DNA of 64,000 bases from Elysia crispata (taxonomy: Eukaryota; Mollusca; Gastropoda; Plakobranchidae), in contig JAWDGP010007240.1 of the NCBI GenBank assembly GCA_033675545.1, forward strand, positions 457,001-521,000, written 5' to 3'. The notes beneath the pieces are model-generated. The model did no database searches and had not been told where the DNA came from. It saw only the letters and a program-made list of their open reading frames with translations. The position numbers were made by a program, and so were the translations under genes. Below, one piece after another: positions 23,101 to 35,100 of the stretch (within the stretch, counting starts at the first letter, position 1; every line of letters begins with the position of its first letter).

Positions 23101-26100
23101 AAGCCAGAATATAGGCCTTTATGTATACGCTGATGAGCAACTTTTATGGCGCCTCAGTTGAGTCAATAAAATACAGAAAGCAGTAAGATCTAACATTGGG
23201 AGACACAACTGTAGATGAGCTACAATAGGTTATTCAACCTCTTAGTCTTAGCACAGAAAAAAAAATGAGCTAAATCAGTAAGAAAAAAAAAATGCTCCAC
23301 AATCATGGCTCCTTGTACAATCATATTTTTTTAATTTAGGAGAAGGGAGAGAAAGAGAGAGAATGCTCCTGCCGTGGCTGCTTGCATTGACCAATTTTCA
23401 GTACAAAATTGTGTCCTATGTTCTCATCCCTGGTATTGTTATTCCCTCTATACTTCAGTCTTAGCTTATTTCTTTCCAACAGCTATATAGCTGTTTTTAT
23501 CAGTGCTTCAAGTGAAATGAATGAAAACTGATATTGTTTTTTTTAGAAGCTAGCTTTGTTGTGCTTTGTCCTTGGTTTTGCTCCAAATTCCCTGATTTTG
23601 ATGGGTGCTTTCCATGAAAGGTGTGGGATGGGGTAGGCACCTCTGTTATTTGGAGTTAAGGCATTAATGCTGTGTTACACCTTCACAGAGATTATGTTTA
23701 CATGGATTATTTGCACAGAGACCAAGCCAGAAGCAGTCTACTACTTTGGCAATGATACTGTGAAACTGTACTGCAAAGCCAGCCTAGGAAAGGAAGCAGT
23801 GTTCCAACATTGGCTGAAGAATAACAAGAATTTGGAGGAAGGAGAGAAATATAAAATGCATGCAAATGGATCTCTATCGATCTTGAAGTTGGGTATGATT
23901 TTTTTTTCTTTCGGTAATTAAATTTTTTTGGAGTGAGATTACTTGCAGGAATATAGGAGCAAATGACTGGGAGAAAAGGCCTTTGAGGGATTGAAACCTT
24001 GACTGAAACAACATGTTATGTTGAATTGCATGCTGTATCAGTCTTTAATTGCTCCTCCAAGGGCATTTCATGTGATCTATAAACAGTATAGTTATCATTT
24101 GATCCTGACTGAGACAAATTGTCTTTTTGTAAGCCTATTATTCTCTATTGGGCATTTGGCTGTCTGCCAGCGCATCAGTTCGTCTCTAGCTGAGCTACTA
24201 GGTCACAATCAGAATAACAGGGTCACTCTATTGGGTACAGCTCCTAATATCTATCATACATGGTATAATAATAATCTCATTCAAAACTTGTAGTTATGTA
24301 AGACAGAAAATACATTTAATTGATAAATAAATTACACAATATGTTCTGATAGTCCTTCGTTTAGTAAATATATTTCTTCAATTTTTTAAAAAAATAATTA
24401 GATGTTGGAGAATGATTCATTTAAAAAAAAAAGATTTATGGATTGATGAAATAAAGAATTTTGCCAACCTAGTCCACCACTAAGAGTTACCTTAATGGAT
24501 TAATAAAGTGTGTGACCAATATTCAGAAAATATTCACAAAGCTCACACCAAGAAGCAGCACTCAAAATTTACAGTTAGAGGGCTTCATCTCAAAACTTCC
24601 AAGATAAAGTCATTCTATGGAAGCAAGGAAGAGATTTTTTTTTAATTTTAGAGAAGGTTTTGAGTGAAAGTGCACTTTGCAGTCTGACTTCTACAGCTGA
24701 TTTCATTTTTATGGCCTGATTGGGGATCCCTGCTACTCTTCTCAATATTAGCAACGGTTGTGTGAATCATTTCACCCCATCCTTCCCTGAGCAGTACCAA
24801 ACCAAAACCCCATTTTATCAGAAAGGGAAGGTAGTTGTGCTCTAAATGTGCCGTATAATGCCAAATATTTTATGTGGGACTTAAAACTAGATATTTGACC
24901 TGAATTTGTGGCAATGGTTGCTAATAAATGATGGACTGTGCTAAGCCTGGCAGGCAATGACATTGGCTGCTAAAATGATTTCCAGACTGGAACAAACCAA
25001 ACCCTTCCAACCAGCACTTTGTACAAGATTTGAAAATATCCAATTGATCTTTGTATTTTCATGCTCACATGCATATTGCCCAATTTTTTTCTTCCTATAA
25101 CTCTGGAAAAAAAAAAAAAGATAAAAAAGGAAAAGCCTTTTAAATATGTTTGTATTTTCTCTCATTTTCTATCATATTCATCAAAATCTGTGCTGTGTTG
25201 CCTGTCTTAAAATGACGGTCTAGGTGGGAGAATTCTAGGCCTACTATGAGATCAAGAGCATGTTGTGATGTCCAAGAGTGATCTCTAACAATAATCATGT
25301 ATAGATATGATGGTACAACTCGATTTATGTCAATGAGGAGAGGGGAGTTCTGATGCGACAATTAAAGGGTTCAGCATTCACTTGCTTTCCTTTGCCAATC
25401 ATCAGTTAATTTTCATGTTCTGTTTCAATCATTTCTGAACTTTTTTGTTGTATTTGCATTTCTTTGGAATTTACAAGGCACAAGTATGTGCATTTTGGTT
25501 CTATAGTCCTGGCAATTCTCAAAAGAAATCACGGTGACCAAATAAAATCAAATTTGTCTGTTAACTTCTTCATTTTACTTTAGTTGAGGCTATGCCATCC
25601 CTAAGTCTGGGAAAAGCTCATAAAAAATAAAATTGATAGATACTCTTCAAAGTGACCATTCGGCTTTTCTATATTTGCTTTTTGACATGAAATCCTTAAG
25701 GTTCCTTCCCATGATTCCTCTGTTTTCATCCTGTATTTGATCTGCTGAAACCGCTACCTTAACTTTTTTCTTTTTTTTTTCGATACGTTTCTGAGAGATT
25801 TAAAAAAAGGATTTATAAGATCAGGAACAAGAGCAACAGATTCTTTTCTCCAACCGGTTCTTAACTGAGAGCTGGTGTTCAGCGTATTATATGTAATTGT
25901 GCCTCCTGCATCCCTTGCAACTGCATTAGTTCTTCTCATTGTTTGCTGCTAAGAATACAAAGCCCTACTTTTTCCTACAATCTTCTTTCTCTTTTGATAC
26001 AATGATAGCCTCATAGCCTCATAGTAGTCTTTTATGGCTGGAGTGAATTTCGCGTCTATAACTACCTTTTTCTTTGTTCCATTCCTAGCGAAAATATTTT

Positions 26101-29100
26101 GTTTCAACCTGTGTGACGATCTATGCTGCATTTCTATGTTAAAATAATATTGCCTTCTACTGATGTCTACAGACCGCGATGATGCTGGAGACTACATGGC
26201 CAGATACAACTTGACTGATCAAGAAAACAAAACCTATGACTGTGTTGTGAGCTACAAAGGTTTGAGAAAATTTTTACGTTTTTTTTTTTTTTGAATTTTT
26301 GTCTTTTTTTTTTTTTCAGAAAAATTAAAAATTGAACAAATTGCCAGAATGTTAAATCTGACATTGTTAGCATAACCCATAGAGCTTTATCTTACACTCA
26401 TAAGAGCTTTTTTTTTTTTGCATATTTTATACATGTTTTTGACACAAAATTATATTTCAATCTTTTTGCTTTTGTCTATCTTTGTTTTTGAAAAAAAACT
26501 AACTTGGGTTGTCTGAGTGTTGAGCACTTTTTTTTTTAATGCAGGGTTCCCACTCAGTCTTGAAATCGGGGAAAAGTCTTGAATTTTGTTATTTATTTAG
26601 TATCAGGGAAAAATGGCATTGAAAATTAAAGTAGTCAGGAGATTAAATATTATGGTAAGGAAATCTATGTCTAGCAAGAATAACCTTACCAGACTATGAT
26701 TTCTTTGTCACTCGGTAAAATTATCCGGGTTCTCAGGCTGCCAAGTCTAGTTCCTTCATTTGCCCACTTGTGGTTAGTCTTCCCTATAACATAACTTTTT
26801 CATGATGTAGAAAAATTTTTAAAGGCTCTGTACCTGCGCAAAAAAACATGAGTTTGATGGTTTGTTTCCAGTAGGGGTTTTGCCTTTGACCTTTGACCTT
26901 TCAAATAAAGCTCTCACTCAATTTCTTTCTGTCGACTTGATGAATTTTTATGAACATTGATTAGAACTGCAGGATGAGCATCAGATTTAAATAAGATCTA
27001 GATCTAGAAAAGACTCAGAACAAGCAGCTCTTTTGGTATGAACCATATATCTAGATTCAAGATCTAGATCCAGACATCTGTCAATATGCTAAAAGTAGTT
27101 TTTCAGGAGTCTAGAACAAAGGGTTCTCTTTTTAAGTACTGGCTTAAAACCTGTGAGATCAGGCATGAAGCACTATGTGTTTTTGTAGGAAAACCTTTGA
27201 CAATAAACCAGTGGGATGTACTACCGTTTTTCCTCATACAAAAGAACAAAACTATAACACTTTTGTTCAAGCAAAATGGCAATGTGATGGCAGAGCTTTT
27301 GTTATTGTATTAACAAAAGCAAGTTCCAGCTGGGAGTTAGACCATGTTCTCTCATCAGCTGACTACTTGTATAAAGACCTACCTGTTAGATGGGAGAACC
27401 ACACTGCAGTGACAGATGGGACACTCTGTCCTCTCAGATTTTTGTGTTCACTGATGGGTTGAAAATCAGAAAGTAATGCTGTGCTTGAAGGAAATGCCCC
27501 AACTTCAAAAAATTATTTCAAAGCTGTGGGAGACAAGAAAGTCCCAAACCAGAGCACTAAATATTTTGTGTTTTCAAATCTTTTTTGAAGGATCCTCTTA
27601 CTGATTGAAAATTGTCTTTCACTCTACCAGTCTGCCAATCTATTGAAAGCTTTTTGTTGACTTCCAAACAGATACTCCAATGGTTCTTTTTCTTTTCTCT
27701 GACCTAACAGATGTGGTCACAAGACTAGCAAAAAGAGTTGTCAAGCCTGACATGTTGATGGATAAATGAGACATAATTGAAGTTGAGCTTCATTCTTTTT
27801 CAAGATTATACAGGGAGTAGGATAAATCATTACTATCAGTGCTTGCCAAAGTTAGAATTGGTCTTGATTTTGGGGGGACAGTCTTGAGTGGGAACCCTGT
27901 TAATCAAACACCCAAAGTAATCATTAAACTATTTAACTTTAACAATTGTTTTATTAAGTAGGGGATTGATTCCACTTCATGAATTACATAAATATATTGA
28001 TAATATGAAAGATGAAGGTATATAAAATTGAAGATAAAAAAACTTGACCTGACCAAAATTCATACATTATAGAATCAACCAAACACAATTTTTATTTATT
28101 TCTCTATTTTTTTTAATAAATGTAGTGTCTTTCATAGAAAGACATTTAGTGTGCAGTTTATTAAATTTGCAATCATTATTTAAAAAAAAAATTAGTTGAA
28201 TGCCATGCCTATATGCAATATCTACACACAAAATAAAGGGTGTCATACAACTATTTGACATTTGATGGTCCAGGATGTAAATGTGATGCTCATAGTTGCA
28301 GATGTTTTCAGGATGTTTCAATCATTTTACAAAAGCTTAATCTGGCAATAATTAGGAAATACTTTTCTATCACCACATAGCACAGCTTGAAGCAAAAAAC
28401 TTATTTTCTGTTTTTTTCGTGGTAATGTTTGTGTCAGCTGGTCCTCTTGTCCTGGACATGGCTAAGTCTATCAACAAAGATGAAGGTGAATCTGTGGACA
28501 TCAAGTGTGAAGTCAAGGGCTGGCCACATCCTAAGGTATGTTGGTGGTACTGGTCCATGCAGGCAGATACATTTTATAAAAGATCAATGTTTTTCCTTAC
28601 ACTGCTATCTCTGAAGTCAGGTTTTTTTTCTCTTTTTTTTTTATGAGTCCCTTTGTCTCTGCAGATCTGTTGGACCTTGATGAGTATTAGGTCTTTTCCT
28701 TGAATATATACATCTCTTTATCATGTGGTGAAGGAGTAAGAAAATGTAGAGGCTGGAAATTAATTTATGTTGACTCCCGCAAGAGTCTCTGACGTGAAAA
28801 TGCATCAGCCGCTTGAGATATCCCTGACATAGCTGCTTTTTTTTAAGATAAGTGCAGCATGGGTCAATTATTTTGCAAAAGTTTTTTCTTTCTTTTTTAT
28901 TCTTGTTTCTTTAGGCCAAGATATATAAATATCCGCTATAGCAAATAAAATCGAAGAAAAACAATGTACCATCCGTTTAAAGGAGATTCACATTTTTAAA
29001 AGAGGCGTATACTATAGCTATGCAGTCGCCTTTCCCAAGGAGACTGCAGCAAGAACGCTGCTCAGGCCTTAACTCACTCAAACCCGAGCTATTTTTAGGT

Positions 29101-32100
29101 TTACATGTCTTAAAAGCCAGTATTTCAGAACAGTTTTAAAAAAAATTACCATGACATTCCTAATTAATCAATTTACATAAAATTTGGACATGTACAAATT
29201 AAAAAAAAAATAAACATTTAAAATAGAACAAATTTGAATACTATTTATTAAATGCTTTTTTTTGTAATGATTTTTTTCAATGTAGACAATTTTATATAAC
29301 TGACCCCAAAAAATTAATCCCTTATATAATTTGCCTGCATGTGAAAGTTTACTAGTTTTAGATCTAGTTTAGCTGTGCCTCGCAGAAGTGACCTCAGGAA
29401 AAAAATTCGTTAAAAAAAGTGTCGGCTCTTTTCCACTCCTGTCTACACAAATTGGAAACTGAGATGTTGTGCCTGTGTAATCGATAGACACAATAGCGAG
29501 CGAGAAAAAATTTATATAAGGCCATCCCATGTTCTGCACGGGATCGACTTCACTAGAAAGTTGCAGATCCTGTGTAACGCACTGGAAAATCATTCAGTGA
29601 GCCATGTGTTCCAAGTGAAGTTCAGTATTGATGTTCCAAACTGACTGCGCTAGTTGGTTAATCAGCTTTATCCCACACAACTTTTATGTTGCCAAAGTCC
29701 ATCCATTTCTTTCACAGCTGATCTGGGAAGTGGGCCCCTTTGCAACTGGTATACTAAAAATCTGGCTAACTTTTAAAAAAAAAATTAGGAATTTAGTCCG
29801 AAGACTTATTCTAGGGAATTACTTGATCCACAGTTTCAGTTTAAAGTTACACCTAAAATGAGGCTCGACTGACCAGTAAAATTGTGGCTTAAGTCTATTT
29901 GCTTTCTACATTAAATAATCATTGCTTGCTTTCAAATTTATTTTTTTTCATATCAGTGGGTGATTTTTAGAGCCTAATTTCACACTCTAGGAACAAGTGA
30001 TGATGTTCATAAGCTCTTTCATGCCTTTTTTTTTTTATTATTAAGATCTGTCTTTCAAATGAGGGTGCAAATAAAACAATTTGTGTGGGCACAGGAAAAC
30101 ACTTCACATGGGTCCAGATTAAAAAAATTATATGTGCTCTTTTAGATTCTGCAAACAATTCGAGTATTTTGCTTTTTATTTCAAGGTTCTATCTTATTTA
30201 TATCAAAAGTTATGGAGTTTTAAAATCTCATGTTCGAGAGAGTGTTGTTTTGAGGAAATGGCCTTGAAAGTTGAACATACTGTTTTTTCATTGAAACTGC
30301 TAACTCTTCAAATCTGATCTGAACAGGTTAAACAAAATCATTCAATTCAAAAGATTAGATATTTCAGAAACAAATAAAACTAAGGGGAATGATAATTGAA
30401 TGGAGTTTCCAAAGAAATTCAAATTCTATTTTCAAACTTGGACTTGAAAATCCACTTAAAATAGGTCTAGGTGAAAACTAGACCTAGTAACATCCGAAGG
30501 GTTTTCCCGTGCGCCCACACATTTACTCATCAATGTATAAGAAGAAATCAAAATATGCTCTAATTTTAGTTGTCAGTTTAAAAAAAATTTAGGTCATTTC
30601 TCTAAAATATAAAGATATTTATTGACATAGCTAGTCTTAATCATTATGAAAAGTCCTGAAATGTTTTTAGTCCAGGCAGTTGCCTAGATTTATACCTTTA
30701 CATGTAGGGTGTAGATGCAGAATCTAGACAGACCTTTATAAGCTAGATTAGAAAAAGTCAAAATATGCAAATTTGATCTGGGCGAGATTTAAACTCAATC
30801 GGATTATTAGTTTCTGACAGTTTTCATAAACAAGTCCCTGTTTCCAAAGTTGTTTGGAATGCGATCGAGTTGGCAAAGAATTTTTGTTGCACCCCTTGTC
30901 CACAAATTTTTAGTAGCTTTGAGCTTCATTGAAAACCAGATGAACAAGATGTTTAGGAAACTTAAAGTTAGGCTAAAGTAAAACTCTTATACTTGGCTCA
31001 TCAGAGTCGAAAAAATGAAATGATGGAACATAAGCTTTTCATATGGTCTTAAAAAAAAACCCAAAACAACCAAATCACTGGATTCTTTGGATTCTGCTGT
31101 TAAGCAAGAATCACTCTGTCATGTTTATCCTCTTATCTGGAATGTACAAACTTGTACTCCATACCTACCAGAACATTTATAAACATCTTGGTGAACAAAA
31201 AGAACAATCAACAAACTCTTCAGGTCAGAAGCTAGTATGCTTGTCATTAGACATGAAGTTTGAAAATTGTTTCACTGAGTTTTGGCTACTTTTCAATCTG
31301 ATGTGTCCTGCTTTCTTTTCATCTGTGTCTTCATATAACTAAGTACTCCCCTTGTGGATTTTAATTGTTACCAATAGTATTATTCTATGATTCTTTTGTT
31401 TTTTATTATGCAGGTTACCTGGCTGAAAAATGACAAAGTTCTGAGACAACAGAAAGACAAGATCACCTTTAGCTCTCATAATGAGGTCACAGACGCCAAG
31501 CTTACTATTTCCAACCTGAAGTACGAAGATGAAGGCATGTACACCTGCAACGCTTACTCAGTTGAATTTAACGAGACCAACGAAAAGTCCATCAAGCTCC
31601 GAGTCAAGGGTCAGTATTCATGCATGCTATACAACAGTGATCTTAGGAACCTTTATCTGAAGCTTGATTTGTAGCTGCTGTATACATGAGACAAAAAGAA
31701 TAGGACGATCATTGAGCTAAGGTTAGAAGATCCTGCCAAATGTGCCTTGTCTTGGTGTAGCTTGCAAGGGTTAACTCTGCATGTCCACTAAATGCAACAT
31801 AGAGTTTTTTGCGTTGATGTATTACCCATGTAATTTGTGCTTTAAATGAATCTGTTTTTAGAGTGATTTACTCTTTATTGAAACTAAGCTGAAAAACAGT
31901 CAAACCATACTTTTAAATAAGAATGGTGGACTTGGGTATAGTTGTGAAAAAAATGTGGGTTGATAGGAAAAGATTCATAGAAGATGAGTTTTGAATTTGA
32001 AGAGGGATAATGTATCAAATAAACAGTTGTGGCAAGAAATTGTAGAAGATATATTTGTTAATATCCATCTCTGTTTCTTACCTGAATAAAATATCTATGA

Positions 32101-35100
32101 GAATTCCTCAGAATTGTTCCTTTTTGAGCCACACTTAAAATTCACTCATCCTTTACTTCTTAAAAAAATTCACTGAGATAACATTACTTCCAGGTAAAAC
32201 GGGAAGGAAAGAAACTTGATGCAGAAAATGTTTCTCAAGTCAGTATTAGCAATATATGATAATTCACTGCAAAATATAAATGTTATAACCAGAAGTCTTT
32301 CTTTGCACATTAAACCAAGTATAGGCAAATAGAAAATTTATTAAAAAAAAAAAAAGATGTTACCCCTGTAAATGCACTTCTCGCAACATTTCAAATGTTA
32401 GCGGATGGAAGTTTGGTGATGTTTGGTGTTTCTTCTTGTGCTGTTAGCTGTAAATTTTATTAAGTTTTCTTAGATTTAAATTTCATTCGCTTTTTTCACT
32501 AGTTTTATTAATTCCACTTATAAACTTAACTTGTCTATTCCAACCTTGAGTTATTTCGTTGTCACAAAGCAATTAGTCTGTGATATTTTTTGTTTTGTTT
32601 TAGTAGTTTTTCTCTTTATAAGGTAGATCCACTTGCCAGCATAAACAAAAATTCACATTAAATGAGATAAAAGTTGATATTTTATTTTGCTGGTAATGCA
32701 CACAAAAACCTGAGGAGTAGCTAATGTTTGACTTGGGTTGTCCCCAAAACAGCTCATCTCAGGACAGATTGATGAGCTGTGGATTTAGAAGCTGTTGCTC
32801 TTAATGAAATCTATCACGTTATGACATCACATGCAAAATATTAGAGAGGAAGCATTATTGCTTGTGGATAGCTTTATTTTGATGCACCAATGCCTTTCTA
32901 TTTTGAAATCTCAATTAAAGAGAAACAGTTCTTTCCTGAGAAAGTGAGCTTTTCAAATATATGACGCTTGCACCCTAAGGCTATTTCTATTCCCAATGAT
33001 AAGCAATATCAATAAGTCACAATAGTTTCTGGTAGATAAGCCATTGTTTTTTAAACTTGCAAAATGCCTGCATAAGCTTTCATTTAGAGATATTAAAAAA
33101 TGGTCTACAACACATTGTGACCAAGACAGTCATAATTTTAAAATATGAATAATGGCATTTTACATCAGAAGACTTGCATTTTTTTTTTTTTTTTTTTTCT
33201 GCCCCTCAGATAAACTGGCATGGCTCTGGCCGTTCCTCGGCATCATCGCTCAGATCATCGTTCTAGTCCTCCTAATTGTCGCCTTTGAGAAATTCAAGAA
33301 GAAGGATGACAGGTTTGTACTCTTTTAAAATCTTACACTATAAATGATATTTGAAAATACAAAGTTGTTTGATATCAAACCACAGAAAAAACTGCCGCTA
33401 GTGGCCTGCATGAATCCTAGATATGAACCTCAGCCAGGTTGTCAAATTTTTTCAATCTATGTGAATTGGTGAAGAGATTTGACGCTATTGGTACTTCATA
33501 GGCTTACTACTAAGATGATGACTCACATGTTATGCTAGGACCTCAACTAGAATGTTGACTGTGTGCTAAATTGTAACATAACTATTCAGCTGGACTGGGA
33601 AAAATAAAACACTCAAATTTTTTTCCAAGGACAACATGCTTTTTGTCATTCTGCACTTACTACTCATGGTGCTCAGGGAATCCTGAGCAATCAGCCTCAT
33701 AAGCCACTGTTTCTCCTGGGAAAAAATGGGTCCAAACTGTTAGCCCACTGGATTGTTTTGAATTAAGAGAAAATATGTTTTTACATCTCTTTAAAACAGT
33801 TTAATATTCCAAGTTTTTAATTTATGCAGTGACAACTATAATAACAAAGACTTAGTTTCCTGTGTAAATTTTAACAAGCGCCAGTAATAGACTTGTGTTC
33901 ATTGAGTTACAGAAGAAAGAAGTTGTTATGGTACAGATTGGTTGAATCTTATTGTATAATTAGTGGGATCTAGCGATTAAACTTAAGATATCTTTCGTTA
34001 TCACACCGACAACATTACTGCATCATAGGCAGAGACTTGAGGGATATGAGCAAAAAACTTCACAAAGATGAAAGAAAAAGTTTGAAGTAGTACCTGACTT
34101 TCATCTCATTGTGAATAGTCTCTGCATAGGTAAACACTATTATCTAAAATTTTGTACAAAAATTAATGCCAAAAAAGTCAGTTGAACAATCTCAAAAAGT
34201 GTATGCAGTCATTACTTTCCTCATGCAAAGCCCTGTCATTGACTGTTTCTGAAGTCCAGTGGAAAAAAACCAACTAAAATGTTTTAGGCGCTAAATAGTG
34301 AAAACTTACCGAAAAATAGTTAAAGATGAAGAAGAACAAAAAATTGGAAAAAGAATGATTACATTGAAAGGCTCACAAACCCGCATGCAACAATTAGTTT
34401 CCTCTTGCAAAGCCCTGCCTTTCCTTTGGATATAATGATGAAAAGAAACTAAATGTCATATCAGACAAATCAATTTCCCTATATTTAAAGGAGTATAAGG
34501 AGATCATGGTTAAAGACAAATCCCTCAAAAACCATTTAGTAAAAAAAAAGTCACTACTTGTTTCCGTATCAAACTCAAAACCATTATGCAACACATTTAT
34601 CGAGTTTTATTTGAACACATAAATTTTCATGTTGAAAATGCGTACATTCAGTTCAGAATATCGCAGTCGTTCGGTTGTTAAACATTGTGATCAAACAGAG
34701 GTAGATCTCCTCACTTTTAATATTCAAGAGGACTGATTTTTTCATTTTCTTAATCTTTTCAACTAATCACCTAATCTTCACTTTTGACTTTTTTTGTGAA
34801 TAGAGCTACTTTAAGCGCCATTTTTCTTTTAACTGTTTTCATGTAAAAATTAAAAAATTATATAAGAATTTCCAGGTTTTGTAGATGACTTTCGTACCAC
34901 TGATCAACAGACATAATGTAACTAGCACATGGTTTCCCTAGTGGTGTGTACAAATTGCCCTGGGTGGTTTACACGTAAATACGTAAACTAGCCACATTTC
35001 ACTGAAACTGTCTAGGATTATGTAAGTGTGAACATGCAGTTGCTCCACACACAACACACCACACTGACAGTGGGCTAGTTTAGTACTAAGTAGCATTAAA

